From Sulfitobacter sediminilitoris (GTDB taxonomy: Bacteria; Pseudomonadota; Alphaproteobacteria; Rhodobacterales; Rhodobacteraceae), in contig NZ_JAABNT010000003.1 in the NCBI RefSeq assembly GCF_010667575.1, positions 186,001 through 250,000 of the forward strand: a stretch of DNA of 64,000 nucleotides, written 5' to 3'. This document shows, piece by piece, positions 49,689 to 58,943 of the stretch. The position numbers were made by a program, and so were the translations under genes. How positions within the stretch are numbered: the first letter of the stretch is position 1; every line of letters begins with the position of its first letter. Below the pieces are notes generated by a model, which saw nothing but the letters and a program-made list of their open reading frames with translations, had not been told where the DNA came from and made no database searches.

Positions 49689-49763
49689 GGGTGATTAGCT
49701 CAGTGGTAGAGCGCTTCGTTCACATCGAAGATGTCAGGAGTTCAAATCTCTTATCACCCACCA
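49689..49763 (+). tRNA. tRNA-Val (anticodon CAC)
   Basis: 75 nucleotides with encoded CCA. The acceptor GGGTGAT pairs with ATCACCC, the D-arm reads TAGCTCAGTGGTAGAGC, and the anticodon stem CTTCG/CGAAG encloses TTCACAT with anticodon CAC (reads GTG). The T-arm is closed by a G-T pair. All standard cloverleaf elements are present. Confidence 0.95.
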
Positions 49764-50015
49764 TACTCATCTTTTCGCCATGCGTAGGCGTCATTGACGC
49801 TGTTGTTCCACTGCTTTGGCTGCATCGAAATTGAGGAAGACGCGGTCAATTTAATGCTAGGGCACTTCACGCTCTGCTCGCGGTAACACAGAAACACTTC
49901 TGGCCATTTCGCACCTTTTCTATGCACTTCGGCACGCACCGTTGGTTTTCGGGGGCTTCAACCCCAGTCGCTTTGCGGCTAGAGCAATAGCTGTTTAAGT
50001 CCCGGAGGCTTTTGG

Positions 50016-50597
50016 ATGCCAAGCTACCCCAAAATCTGGTTTTTGCGCCATGGTCAGACCGAATGGAACAAGGACTATCGCCTTCAAGGGCAACTCGATT
50101 CACCTTTGACCGATCAGGGCATCGCTGATGCGCAGCGTCAGGCAGGGTTAATGGCACCGATTCTAGAGCAGAAGCCGGCTATTTTTGTCTCTCCGCTAGG
50201 ACGTGCGCGCGCAACGGCTGAGATTGCTTTGGGCGGTATGCCATTCCTGACCGATAACCGGCTGATGGAAATTCATGCGGGCAGGTGGCAAGGGCGGCTG
50301 AGAGAGGACATTCTTGCCGATCATCCAGAGTGGGCAGAAAAGCGCCCCAGCGCGCTCGAGGTATACGAGGCCGCGCCTGAGGGTGAGGGGCTGCAAGCAT
50401 TTCACACGCGGATCACGGCCTTTCTCGAAGAACTGACCATGCCGACGGTCATCGTTGCACATGGCTTACTGGGTCAGGTTCTGCGCGCGCAGGTCCGCGG
50501 CCTTAATCTGAGCGACGCAGGGCATTTGTCGAACCGCCAAGGTTGCATTTACGTGCTTCAGGACGGGACCGAGACGCTATTGGAGAGCGATGCATGA
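50016..50597 (+). CDS. Histidine phosphatase (phosphoglycerate mutase-like), first of tandem pair
   Basis: 193 residues. The catalytic RHG motif FLRHGQTEWN (His and Arg at about 11-12) is followed by the LQGQLDSPLTDQG element. A second Arg lies in SPLGRARATAEIA, the acid/base Glu in EIHAGRWQGR, and the second catalytic His in VIVAHGLLGQ. The substrate could be a phosphosugar or nucleotide, and true glycolytic mutase activity is unlikely at this length. RBS CCCGGAGGCTTTTGG. Its stop overlaps the next homologous gene by four bases. Confidence 0.88.
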   Translation: MPSYPKIWFLRHGQTEWNKDYRLQGQLDSPLTDQGIADAQRQAGLMAPILEQKPAIFVSPLGRARATAEIALGGMPFLTDNRLMEIHAGRWQGRLREDILADHPEWAEKRPSALEVYEAAPEGEGLQAFHTRITAFLEELTMPTVIVAHGLLGQVLRAQVRGLNLSDAGHLSNRQGCIYVLQDGTETLLESDA

Positions 50598-51166
50598 CCA
50601 CGGTACCGCCCCTCTATGTCCTGCGCCATGGAGAAACGGAGTGGAACCTGACAGGGCGACTTCAGGGGCGGTTCGATTCTCATCTGACCCCGACAGGTGT
50701 TGCGCAGGCAAGAGAACAACGCGCCATTCTTCAGCGGCGTGATCTGACCCGGTTCGGAGCCATCAGCAGCCCGCAGGGTCGCGCACGCGAAACCGCACGT
50801 ATCGCGCTGGAGGGTCTGCTTTCGCCAGTCATGACGGATGCTGCACTCAGCGAGATCGGACTTGGGGACTGGGCTGGCGAATCTCGCGCCGAGATGATCG
50901 CGCAAAGCGGTGCACGCGATGGCTTTGCGCTATATGAGCTTGCTCCGGACGGTGAGGGGTTCGACGCACTCCATGCCAGATGCGCAGCGTTCTTGCGCGG
51001 ATTACGAGGGCCGTCGGTTCTGGTGACACATGGGATAACCTCGCGCATGCTGCGCCTGATCGCTACGGACCAAAGCATCGGTGCCTTGCGGGATATCGAA
51101 GGTGGACAGGGCGTGGTTTTTTATATTGAGAACGGCAAACAGAGACGTCTTACATTAGGGGCTTGA
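50594..51166 (+). CDS. Histidine phosphatase, second of tandem pair
   Basis: 190 residues, clearly homologous to the preceding gene over the whole length: VLRHGETEWN, LQGRFDSHLTPTG, SPQGRARETARIA, EIGLGDWAG and VLVTHGITSR. The pair probably arose by tandem duplication. ATG 50594 overlaps the previous stop (ATGA), so the two are translationally coupled. The substrate is unknown. The frame extends upstream, but only inside the first phosphatase. Confidence 0.88.
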   Translation: MTTVPPLYVLRHGETEWNLTGRLQGRFDSHLTPTGVAQAREQRAILQRRDLTRFGAISSPQGRARETARIALEGLLSPVMTDAALSEIGLGDWAGESRAEMIAQSGARDGFALYELAPDGEGFDALHARCAAFLRGLRGPSVLVTHGITSRMLRLIATDQSIGALRDIEGGQGVVFYIENGKQRRLTLGA

Positions 51167-51203
51167 AGCCCCGCCCATGCTTGCGCTAAGAGATCGCCAC
51201 GGC

Positions 51204-51279
<76 letters not shown>

Positions 51280-51428
51280 TTCCTCCTCGCGCCCTGCGAT
51301 CGATACTGGATCCAGCTTTTTAGATTTGGCGTCGCGTCCGATGGTCTGCGCCTTTGCGCAGACTAGCTGTGCATTGCGCATTCGCGTGGTTTTCTTATCT
51401 TTGGTTCATAGCAGAGAGGAGATCATGT

Positions 51429-52367
51429 ATGAGCTGGAACCCCGCCCTTGATCCTGACTGTCCCATCGGTGATGCCGTGGACGCGATTGAAACCGTGATC
51501 GTTCCGCGCGCCCGTGATCTGGGTGGCTTTGAAGTGCGTCGTGCACTGCCTGCGCCCAAACGGCAAATGGTCGGGCCTTTCATTTTCTTTGATCAAATGG
51601 GCCCGGCTGAATTTCTGACTGGCAAGGGGATTGACGTAAGGCCGCATCCGCACATCGGACTGGCGACCGTCACCTATCTGTACAAGGGCAAAATCCATCA
51701 TCGCGACAGTTTAGGCACCGATCAGTGGATAGAGCCGGGCGCGGTGAACTGGATGGTCGCTGGTCATGGAATTACCCATTCAGAAAGGGCTGACGGTGAC
51801 TACATCAAACAGCCACATAGTCTGTTTGGCCTGCAAACATGGGTGGCACTGCCGCAAAAATATGAAGACGCCGGTGCTGCGTTCGAACATGCGCCAAAAG
51901 ACAGCCTTCCGTTGCTGGAGGGTGAGGGCAAACAGGTGCGCCTGATCCTCGGCAATGCATATGGTGAGACAGCCCCTGTCAATGTGTTCTCGGAGACGTT
52001 CTATGCTGATGCTCTGCTTGAAGCCGGTGCCAGTATTCCCATGCCCGATGATCACGAGGATCGGGGACTTTATGTTGTTTCAGGTGCTGTGACCGTTGCG
52101 GGGCAGGATTTTGAAGCGGGGCAAATGTTGGTCTTTCGTCCCGGCGACCGGATTTCCGCCAGGGCAGGCGACGAGGGCGCGCGGGTCATGCTGTTGGGTG
52201 GGGCGACCATGGACGGACCACGTCACATCTGGTGGAATTTCGTTGCGTCCAGCAAGGACCGTATCGATGCGGCGAAAGAAGCATGGCGCGCAGGGGATTG
52301 GGCGCATGGCCGGTTCAGATTGCCGCCAGGCGATGATGCCGAATTCATTCCGGCACCTGTTCGCTAG
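51429..52367 (+). CDS. Pirin family protein
   Basis: 312 residues with two cupin domains. The N-terminal metal site is HPHIGLATVTYLYKGKIHHRDS with H in MVAGHGITHSE, as in pirins. The C-terminal domain has GLYVVSGAVTVAGQDFEAGQ and a closing GPRHIWWNFVASSKDRI. Bacterial pirins may act as quercetin 2,3-dioxygenases or modulate pyruvate dehydrogenase; the role here is open. ATG 51429 follows GAGAGGAGATCATGT. Confidence 0.92.
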   Translation: MSWNPALDPDCPIGDAVDAIETVIVPRARDLGGFEVRRALPAPKRQMVGPFIFFDQMGPAEFLTGKGIDVRPHPHIGLATVTYLYKGKIHHRDSLGTDQWIEPGAVNWMVAGHGITHSERADGDYIKQPHSLFGLQTWVALPQKYEDAGAAFEHAPKDSLPLLEGEGKQVRLILGNAYGETAPVNVFSETFYADALLEAGASIPMPDDHEDRGLYVVSGAVTVAGQDFEAGQMLVFRPGDRISARAGDEGARVMLLGGATMDGPRHIWWNFVASSKDRIDAAKEAWRAGDWAHGRFRLPPGDDAEFIPAPVR

Positions 52368-52439
52368 GCGTCATTTGACTTGTCTTGCAGAGTTTTTGCG
52401 GACGCAGGAAAATTTCTGCATTTCTCGCAGGTTTGCGTC

Positions 52440-52468
52440 TTGACGCGTCACGCTGCCGCCCATATTAC
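52440..52468 (+). promoter_or_regulatory. Promoter of tRNA-Asp
   Basis: TTGACG (52440-52445), 17 bases, TATTAC (52463-52468). Near-consensus boxes with ideal spacing. Transcription would start about 33 bases before the mature tRNA. Confidence 0.7.
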
Positions 52469-52507
52469 GACCCAACGCTTTGGGGGTCACCTCAAAGCTT
52501 GCAGCGG

Positions 52508-52584
52508 GCGGTTGTAGCTCAGTTGGTTAGAGTACCGGCCTGTCACGCCGGGGGTCGCGGGTTCGAGCCCCGTCAACCGCGCCA
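52508..52584 (+). tRNA. tRNA-Asp (anticodon GTC)
   Basis: 77 nucleotides with encoded CCA. The acceptor GCGGTTG pairs with CAACCGC, the D-arm reads TAGCTCAGTTGGTTAGAGTA, and the anticodon loop CTGTCAC gives anticodon GTC. The T-arm GCGGGTTCGAGCCCCGT is standard. The GUC anticodon makes it a substrate for queuosine modification by Tgt. Confidence 0.96.
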
Positions 52585-52594
52585 CCGCTGTCTG

Positions 52595-52622
52595 AAAAGG
52601 GTCCCTCCGGGGGCCCTTTTTT
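52595..52622 (+). terminator. Terminator after tRNA-Asp
   Basis: AAAAGGG (52595-52601) pairs with CCCTTTT (52614-52620), with an inner CCC/GGG pairing, then further Ts. Rho-independent. Confidence 0.8.
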
Positions 52623-52674
52623 CGTTTTGTCGCATTAAATGATGCGCGGCTTATCCACCATTCATACCATCTCG

Positions 52675-53544
52675 TTAAGGTAAGAAATCCAGTAGCGCCC
52701 GCGCCGTCTCCTCAGGATATTCATCAACGAAGAAGTGACCGCCTGGCACCCCCAAGCTTTGCATGTTCTCCAGCCTGTCTGACCAAGTGGAGGGCACGTC
52801 GTAGGCGAGGCCCATCGGGCCATCAGCGCCGTATATCACCAGTGCCGGACACGTGACCCGCTTTCCAAGGTCAGCAGCGTCCAGATCGAAATCTACGTCC
52901 AAGGCGGCCCTGTAATCTGCGCACATGCCCCGGATCGCGTCCGGGCTGCGCCACGCGGTGCGGTAAGCATCAAGCGCGTCCGGATCAAAGTCGGTCAGCG
53001 CGGTCGAGCCCCATCCTGTCAGGCAGGATTCGAAATAGGTGTCGGGGTCGTGTCCGATCATGGTCTCTGGAAAGGGCGCGGGCTGAGCCAGAAAAAACCA
53101 GTGGTAATAGGCGCGGGCGACATGGCGGTTCAGATCATCCAGCAACAGATGCGTCGGTACGATGTCCATCACTATCAGGCTTTGAACCGCGCTAGCATGA
53201 TCCAGCGCCAAGCGGTGCGCGGTGCGTGCGCCGCGGTCATGGCCCACCAGATGGAAGGTCTCAAATCCCAGATGTTGCATCAGCGCCTGCTGGTCGCCCG
53301 CCATGTGCCGGAACGAGTAATTCTCGGTTCCTTCTGGTTTGCTGCTGTCGCCGTATCCTCGCAGATCACTGGCCACCACAGTGAATCGCGAGGCCAGCAA
53401 AGGCGCCACGGCATGCCACATCGCGTGGGTTTGCGGAAAGCCGTGCAGCAACAACAGTGCCGGTCCATTGCCTCCCTTGGCATAAGCGATGCGCTGGCCA
53501 TTGACCTCGGCCAGGCCCGGCTCAAATCCCTGAAGTATTGTCAT
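52675..53544 (-). CDS. Alpha/beta hydrolase of the fluoroacetate dehalogenase type
   Basis: 289 residues. All residues described for the Rhodopseudomonas fluoroacetate dehalogenase RPA1163 (D110, R111, R114, D134, H155, W156, Y219, H280) have counterparts. These are nucleophile Asp103 with Arg104 and Arg107 (GHDRGARTAHR), acid Asp127 (MDIVP), halide-binding His148, Trp149 and Tyr211 (YYHWFFLAQPAPFPE; CADYRA), and base His270 (GGHFF). It would hydrolyse a 2-haloacid by SN2 attack. Related enzymes with a Ser or other nucleophile act as esterases, but here Asp is present. ATG 53544 follows AGAGAGG. Divergent from a DMT exporter. Confidence 0.85.
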   Translation of the reverse strand: MTILQGFEPGLAEVNGQRIAYAKGGNGPALLLLHGFPQTHAMWHAVAPLLASRFTVVASDLRGYGDSSKPEGTENYSFRHMAGDQQALMQHLGFETFHLVGHDRGARTAHRLALDHASAVQSLIVMDIVPTHLLLDDLNRHVARAYYHWFFLAQPAPFPETMIGHDPDTYFESCLTGWGSTALTDFDPDALDAYRTAWRSPDAIRGMCADYRAALDVDFDLDAADLGKRVTCPALVIYGADGPMGLAYDVPSTWSDRLENMQSLGVPGGHFFVDEYPEETARALLDFLP

Positions 53545-53613
53545 TGCTGCGGCCTCTCTCACTGGTGTTATTTCCGGCCTAACAATCATGGCAGACCAAG
53601 TGTAGGAGGGCGT

Positions 53614-54570
53614 ATGAACACCACAACTGTCAACACCGCCCGCCTTGGTATCCTATGCATGCTGGCGGGAATGTTCTTTATTTCGATGAACGACATGTTG
53701 GTGAAGTCTCTTTCTTCCGGGTACCCGCTGCACCAATTGATCTTGCTACGCTCTGTCGTTGCGATTGTTTTTACGGTGATGCTCTTGATGTACGAGGGCG
53801 GTCTGAAGCTGCTGAATACTGGGCGCTGGCTTCTGCACGGGATGCGCGCGGTTTTCATCCTGATCGCGAATACCGCTCTTTATGCAGCAATCGCCTCCAT
53901 GCCGCTCGCCACGGCGACATCGCTATACTTCGTGGCACCGCTCTTTGTCACACTGCTGTCGATCCCCGTGCTTGGCGAAACCGTGGGGCCGCGCAGGTTT
54001 CTGGCGATTGGCGTTGGCTTTGCAGGTGTCATGATCATGATGGCCCCACAGTTCAGCATGGGTGAGGGCGGTCTAGGTTGGGTCGTCCTGCTCCCGGTGG
54101 TCGCAGCGGCGTTCTATGCGTCAATGTCGGTGCTGACCCGCAAACTGGGTCAGACCAGCCGCGCCTCCGCACTGGCACTGCACATGCAATTCGCTTTCAT
54201 CTCGATCAGTGCATTGGTTTGGCTGGTGGCCGGGGACGGAAGGTTCGTCACACCCGACAGCAATCCATCCATGCAATTCCTGCTGCGCGCGTGGGTCTGG
54301 CCAGCTCCTGCCGATTGGCTGCCGATACTGGGCCTTGGCTTCATGTCTGCAATCATCGGATACCTGATGACGCAGGCATACCGGTTAAGCCGCGCCTCTG
54401 CCGTCGCACCCTTTGAATACGTGTTGCTGATCTTCTCGCTGTTCTGGGGCTGGACGGTCTTTGGCGAATGGCCTCAGGCCAGCACGCTTGTGGGCGCCGC
54501 AATCGTTATCGGATCAGGCGTTTACGTCTTTGTCCGCGAGGGCAGGCTCAAATCAAAAAGGGCGGCCTGA
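53614..54570 (+). CDS. EamA/DMT-family transporter
   Basis: 318 residues with ten hydrophobic segments in two EamA repeats (about 12-145 and 160-305). Characteristic motifs are the N-terminal FFISMNDMLVKSL, MPLATATSLYFVAPLFVTLLS, and the second-repeat AYRLSRASAVAPFEYVLLIFS. DMT proteins export amino acids or other metabolites. The substrate is not evident; the divergent dehalogenase-like gene 70 bases away might share regulation. ATG 53614 follows TAGGAGGGCGT. The frame is open upstream only as a shadow of the hydrolase gene. Confidence 0.9.
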   Translation: MNTTTVNTARLGILCMLAGMFFISMNDMLVKSLSSGYPLHQLILLRSVVAIVFTVMLLMYEGGLKLLNTGRWLLHGMRAVFILIANTALYAAIASMPLATATSLYFVAPLFVTLLSIPVLGETVGPRRFLAIGVGFAGVMIMMAPQFSMGEGGLGWVVLLPVVAAAFYASMSVLTRKLGQTSRASALALHMQFAFISISALVWLVAGDGRFVTPDSNPSMQFLLRAWVWPAPADWLPILGLGFMSAIIGYLMTQAYRLSRASAVAPFEYVLLIFSLFWGWTVFGEWPQASTLVGAAIVIGSGVYVFVREGRLKSKRAA

Positions 54571-54584
54571 GCCGCCCCTTTTTT
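54555..54584. terminator. Terminator at the DMT transporter stop codon
   Basis: GGGCGGC (54560-54566) pairs with GCCGCCC (54571-54577) around CTGA, where the TGA is the stop codon itself; TTTTTT follows. A-run upstream makes it bidirectional with the M20 peptidase gene ending at 54584. Confidence 0.85.
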
Positions 54585-55954
54585 CAAGTCAGTGCATCAA
54601 GGATCCTCGCCCAAGACCGGATCCCTTTGTGAAAGCTCTCCATGTCATATTTCTCGTTCGGAGAATGCAGCGCGTCGTCGTCTTTGCCGAAACCGATCAA
54701 CATCGGCTCTGTCCCCAGAATCTGCTGAAAGTGCCCCGCGATGGGGATGGAGCCGCCGCAGCCAATATAGGCAGCCGGGATGTTCCATTCGTCCGACAAG
54801 GCCTTGCGCGCGGCTTCAAACATCGGGTCAGAGAAATCGGCCCCCGACGCGCCACTGGCACCATGCGGGGCAAAGCTGACCTCGCAATCAGGTGGGAGCA
54901 TCTCTGAGACCATCGCACGGAAATTCTCGCGGATGGCCAGCGGATCCTGTGTGCCGACCAGACGGAAGCTGATCTTGGCGTGCGCTTTTGATGGCAGAAC
55001 TGTCTTGAAACCATCGCCAGTATAGCCGCCCCAGATACCGTTTACCTCGCAGGTGGGGCGTGACCAGATCATCTCAAGCGGGGTGCGGTCCTGTTCTCCG
55101 GCGGGATCTGACAAACCGACATCTTCAAGAAATTTCTGGTGGTTGAACGCCAACCCCTGCCATTGCGCCTCCAGGTCGTCCGACAACTCAGGAACCCCGT
55201 CATAGAAGCCGGGGATCGTGATCCGACCAGTTTCATCATGAAGCGACGCGATGATTTTGCTGAGTACACGGATCGGGTTCATGGCAATGCCGCCGTACAT
55301 GCCTGAATGCAGGTCAAGAGACGGACCCGTGATCGTGATTTCCTCGCCAAGCAGACCACGCAGCATCGTGACGATGGCGGGTGTCCGGGATTCGAACAGG
55401 CCGGTGTCACAAATCAGCGCGATGTCGGTTTTCAACTCATCCGCGTTCTCCTTCATGAACGGCACCAGCGAAGGCGAGCCTGATTCCTCCTCACCTTCGA
55501 GAAAGAAGGTGATACGGCAAGGCCAGTCGCCCTTGACGTTTTTCCACGCCCGCAAGGCTTCGACAAAGGTCATCAACTGGCCTTTGTCATCAGACGATCC
55601 GCGCCCCCGGATCACCGTACCTTTGGCGGTCTCCTCGATCTGGGGATCGAACGGGTCGTTGTCCCACAAATCCAGCGGATCCACGGGCTGCACATCATAG
55701 TGACCATAGAACAGAAGGTGCGGTCCGCTGTCGCCGACATGCCCCACCACCATGGGATGCCCCGGTGTGGGCCGTTTCGATACCTCAACGCCCAGTTCCG
55801 AAAGGTCGCGCACCAGCCAATCCGCCGCCCGGTCGCAGTCAGCTTTGTAGGCCGGATCGGTAGAAATCGAAGGGATTCGCAACAAATCGAGAAGACGTTC
55901 GGTTGCGGCGGGCAGATCGTCGTCGATGCGGGCAAGTACGGCGTCGAGGGACAT
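54584..55954 (-). CDS. M20-family dipeptidase/deacylase
   Basis: 456-residue di-zinc peptidase. Metal-site motifs are LLFYGHYDVQPVDP (His and Asp), GRGSSDDKGQLMTFVEA (bridging Asp), FFLEGEEESGSPS (catalytic Glu-Glu), ICDTGLFES, and a C-terminal His/Gly region (GGSIPIAGHFQ). A dimerisation 'lid' domain is inserted at about 195-350. This group includes Xaa-His-type and carnosine-type dipeptidases; the true substrate is unknown. The ATG is at 55954; CGGAGCCACACC lies upstream. Confidence 0.9.
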   Translation of the reverse strand: MSLDAVLARIDDDLPAATERLLDLLRIPSISTDPAYKADCDRAADWLVRDLSELGVEVSKRPTPGHPMVVGHVGDSGPHLLFYGHYDVQPVDPLDLWDNDPFDPQIEETAKGTVIRGRGSSDDKGQLMTFVEALRAWKNVKGDWPCRITFFLEGEEESGSPSLVPFMKENADELKTDIALICDTGLFESRTPAIVTMLRGLLGEEITITGPSLDLHSGMYGGIAMNPIRVLSKIIASLHDETGRITIPGFYDGVPELSDDLEAQWQGLAFNHQKFLEDVGLSDPAGEQDRTPLEMIWSRPTCEVNGIWGGYTGDGFKTVLPSKAHAKISFRLVGTQDPLAIRENFRAMVSEMLPPDCEVSFAPHGASGASGADFSDPMFEAARKALSDEWNIPAAYIGCGGSIPIAGHFQQILGTEPMLIGFGKDDDALHSPNEKYDMESFHKGIRSWARILDALT

Positions 55955-56178
55955 GGTGTGGCTCCGTTTTTTGGAATTTGTCGGACCGTATCAGGCAGCG
56001 AAGCGGTGTCCAGAGGCATCGTTAAGCATTGCAGAGGGTGAAGCTGCAGGTGATGAAACACGGCAAAGTGATGCTTATTGCTGGCGCATTGGGGGTATCC
56101 AAAGGCATCAGAAAAAAGGGTGAGCGATGCCGGCGGCAAAGATTGTTGCGGATCGGAAACATGATTTCCTGAAAACCC

Positions 56179-56192
56179 TTGATACAGATCAA
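56179..56192. promoter_or_regulatory. FNR/FnrL-type box upstream of hemA
   Basis: TTGATACAGATCAA, a perfect TTGAT-N4-ATCAA palindrome, the consensus for FNR-type regulators. It is centred about 72 bases before the likely transcription start. FnrL control of hemA is established in Rhodobacter. Confidence 0.8.
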
Positions 56193-56222
56193 AGCTGCGA
56201 CAAGTCGCACACCTCTATGACG

Positions 56223-56251
56223 TTGAAGACAAGGCTTTGTTTCTATATTAA
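56223..56251 (+). promoter_or_regulatory. Candidate hemA promoter
   Basis: TTGAAG (56223-56228), 17 bases, TATTAA (56246-56251). It is 65 bases before the hemA ATG and places the FNR-type box near -72, a position used for class I activation. Confidence 0.4.
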
Positions 56252-56315
56252 TTCTAAAACCTCTGCAGCGCGGGGGTATGAGACTGCCGCCACAGACTGC
56301 CGATTGGAGACGCGC

Positions 56316-57539
56316 ATGGACTATACCGCGAAATTGGACGAGGCGATTGCGCGCCTGCACGATGAGGGCCGTTACCGCACTTTCATCGATATCGAGCGGC
56401 GCAAGGGCCAGTTCCCTCATGCGGTCTGGACCAAGCCAGATGGAACCGAACAGGACATCACTGTCTGGTGTGGGAACGACTACCTCGGCATGGGGCAGAA
56501 CCCTGTTGTGCTGGAAGCCATGGAGGAAGCTTTGCATGCAACCGGAGCAGGGTCTGGTGGGACACGCAATATTTCTGGCACCACAGTCTATCACAAGCGG
56601 CTTGAGGCTGAATTGGCCGATTTGCATGGCAAGGAAGCAGCCTTGCTGTTTACGTCCGCCTACATTGCCAATGATGCGACGCTCTCCACCTTGCCCAAGC
56701 TTTTCCCCGGGCTGATTATCTATTCCGACGAATTGAACCACGCGTCGATGATTGAGGGCGTGCGCCGCAACGGTGGGGCGAAACGGATCTTTCGGCACAA
56801 CGATGTCGCGCATCTGCGAGAGTTGCTGGAGGCCGACGATCCGGCAGCACCGAAAGTGATTGCCTTCGAATCCATCTATTCTATGGATGGGGATTTCGGG
56901 CCCATCGAAGCGATCTGCGATCTGGCCGATGAGTTCAATGCGCTGACATATATTGACGAGGTGCATGCGGTGGGCATGTACGGCCCGCGCGGGGCAGGGG
57001 TCGCGGAGCGTGATCGCCTGATGCACCGTCTGGACATCATCAACGGCACTTTGGCCAAGGCCTATGGTGTGATGGGCGGCTATATCGCAGCAAGCGCCAA
57101 AATGTGTGATGCGATCCGGTCTTATGCGCCCGGCTTTATCTTTACGACATCACTGCCGCCAGCAGTGGCAGCAGGTGCGGCGGCGTCGGTCAAATATCTC
57201 AAGACTGCGCAGGACTTGCGTGACAAGCACCAGCAGCAGGCAAAAGTGCTTAAAATGCGTCTCAAAGGTCTGGGTTTGCCAATCATTGATCACGGATCGC
57301 ACATCGTTCCGGTTATGGTCGGTGATCCGGTGCATACGAAAATGCTGTCTGACATGCTGCTTGAAGACCACGGCATTTATGTTCAGCCGATCAACTTTCC
57401 CACCGTGCCACGCGGGACGGAACGGCTGCGGTTCACGCCGTCACCTGTTCATGAATTCAAAGAGATGGATGCGCTGGTAAAGGCGATGGACAGCCTTTGG
57501 TCGCATTGTGCGCTGAATCGCGCCGAGGCCGCCGGGTAG
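56316..57539 (+). CDS. hemA: 5-aminolevulinate synthase (Shemin pathway)
   Basis: 407-residue PLP enzyme condensing glycine and succinyl-CoA to 5-aminolevulinate, the first step of tetrapyrrole synthesis in alphaproteobacteria. Motifs are [62 protein letters not shown], and the Schiff-base Lys in [14 protein letters not shown] (about 248). ATG 56316 ([10 protein letters not shown]) follows GGAGACGCGC. The frame is open upstream to 56127, but that contains the FnrL box and promoter. A supply link to siroheme (cysG) in the same window is indirect. Confidence 0.96.
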   Translation: MDYTAKLDEAIARLHDEGRYRTFIDIERRKGQFPHAVWTKPDGTEQDITVWCGNDYLGMGQNPVVLEAMEEALHATGAGSGGTRNISGTTVYHKRLEAELADLHGKEAALLFTSAYIANDATLSTLPKLFPGLIIYSDELNHASMIEGVRRNGGAKRIFRHNDVAHLRELLEADDPAAPKVIAFESIYSMDGDFGPIEAICDLADEFNALTYIDEVHAVGMYGPRGAGVAERDRLMHRLDIINGTLAKAYGVMGGYIAASAKMCDAIRSYAPGFIFTTSLPPAVAAGAAASVKYLKTAQDLRDKHQQQAKVLKMRLKGLGLPIIDHGSHIVPVMVGDPVHTKMLSDMLLEDHGIYVQPINFPTVPRGTERLRFTPSPVHEFKEMDALVKAMDSLWSHCALNRAEAAG

Positions 57540-57659
57540 AAACGTATAATTCGTATTTCTCGTTGCACTGTGCTACGGTTATCGAAAGAAAAGACCAAAT
57601 CCGAATCGTCTGCTGATTTCGGTAATTGGTTACAGGCACGTTAACTACGGGGCGATGGG

Positions 57660-58907
57660 ATGATCGGGCGCTGGTCCTCTAAGGTCACTGAAGAAGAGCA
57701 TGTTGAACCCAAGGGGTTTGATGCATTCGAACTCCGACTTGGGGACGTGATGCGCGGTGAACGCGCCACCATGGGCAAGTCGCTGCTGGACGTACAGCGC
57801 GAGCTCAGGATTAAAGCCTCTTACATTGCTGCGATTGAAAACGCCGATCCCGATGCGTTTGACACGCCCGGTTTCATTGCAGGTTATGTGCGGTCCTACG
57901 CGCGATATCTGAACATGGATCCGGACAAGGCGTTCGGTGCCTTTTGTAAAGAATCCGGCTTTCAGGTGGCGCACGGCATGTCTGCCGAAGCATCTGTGAT
58001 CAAGAAGCCAGCTTTTGAAGACCGTAAAAAGCGCCCGGCTGAGGCTGATCTTTTTGCGCGGCCAAACACCCCATTCACACCCGCAGGCGAGAGTATTCTA
58101 AGCCGGATTGAGCCAAGTGCGATTGGCTCGATGCTGGTGCTTGTCGGCCTGATCGGTGCCATCGGTTTTGGTGGGTGGACGGTCCTGCAAGAAGTACAGC
58201 GGGTGCAGGTCGCTCCGGTTGATCAGACGCCGGTTGTGCTCTCTGATCTTGATCCGCTTGATGGCGCGCTGAGCGTTACTCAGGACGACACCGCCGATAT
58301 CGCCTCTCCGCGCATGATGGACTCCCCAAGGGTTGAGGCGCTTGACCGTCTTTACCGTCCTCAGGCGCTTGACGTGCCGGTTCTGGTTGCACGCGATGCA
58401 CCGATTGCCACCATTGATCCGCGTTTGGTCGGTAACTTTGCCACGCCTGACCCTGTTTCACCCGATCCGGCCATAACGACTGCTGCCTTGACGTTGGATG
58501 AAACACCAAGCGTGCCGCAAGTTGTCGAAGGTCCTGTAGCTGCTGTCCGTATGGTTGCAGCTTTTCCATCGTGGGTTCGCGTTCGCGCAGCCGATGGTAC
58601 CGTGATCTTTGAAGGCGTAATGGACAAGGGGGACACTTGGGATGTCCCTGCGATGGAGGAACCTCCGACCCTTCGGACAGGCGAATCCGGTGCACTCTAT
58701 TTCGCGATGGCTGATGGCTGCTATGGCCCCGTTGGCCCACGTGGAAGCATCACATCCAACCTGCCGCTCCACAATCAGGCTCTTGCTGAACTCTATCAGC
58801 CAGTTGATCCGACAGCAGACCAGTCGCTTAGCCGGATGTTTGCCGACCTGGCCGCTTCTGAGATTGATCCGGCGGTTTTGGCTGCCATGCCTTGCCAGAC
58901 GAACTAG
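57660..58907 (+). CDS. RodZ-like helix-turn-helix membrane protein
   Basis: 415 residues. The N-terminal HTH_25 domain is about 22-95 (LGDVMRGERATMGKSLLDVQRELRIKASYI, then AGYVRSYARYLN). A linker precedes one transmembrane helix (about 160-180; GSMLVLVGLIGAIGFGGW). A periplasmic Pro/Asp-rich stretch leads to a C-terminal DUF4115-type beta domain (about 295-360; SWVRVRAADGTVIFEGVMDKGDTWDVP). RodZ links MreB to the cell wall machinery. The gene lies directly upstream of ispG, the usual alphaproteobacterial order. The fit is by architecture rather than close identity. Confidence 0.8.
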   Translation: MIGRWSSKVTEEEHVEPKGFDAFELRLGDVMRGERATMGKSLLDVQRELRIKASYIAAIENADPDAFDTPGFIAGYVRSYARYLNMDPDKAFGAFCKESGFQVAHGMSAEASVIKKPAFEDRKKRPAEADLFARPNTPFTPAGESILSRIEPSAIGSMLVLVGLIGAIGFGGWTVLQEVQRVQVAPVDQTPVVLSDLDPLDGALSVTQDDTADIASPRMMDSPRVEALDRLYRPQALDVPVLVARDAPIATIDPRLVGNFATPDPVSPDPAITTAALTLDETPSVPQVVEGPVAAVRMVAAFPSWVRVRAADGTVIFEGVMDKGDTWDVPAMEEPPTLRTGESGALYFAMADGCYGPVGPRGSITSNLPLHNQALAELYQPVDPTADQSLSRMFADLAASEIDPAVLAAMPCQTN

Positions 58908-58943
58908 GCACCATTGCACCGCACCCTTGCTTTGACTAGGTAT

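Larger units (their letters stand above)
55955..56315. other. Regulatory gap between the M20 peptidase and hemA
   Basis: 361 bases between divergent genes with no supportable reading frame. It contains the FnrL-type box at 56179-56192 and a candidate hemA promoter at 56223-56251. Confidence 0.5.

Noticed and set aside
53050..53613. Long N-terminal extension of the DMT transporter frame
   Set aside because: This part is antisense to the hydrolase gene; TAGGAGGG just before ATG 53614 and the membrane-protein start show the real beginning.
55926..56315. Upstream extension of hemA from 56127
   Set aside because: It would translate through the FnrL box and the candidate promoter; homologues begin at [10 protein letters not shown] (ATG 56316).
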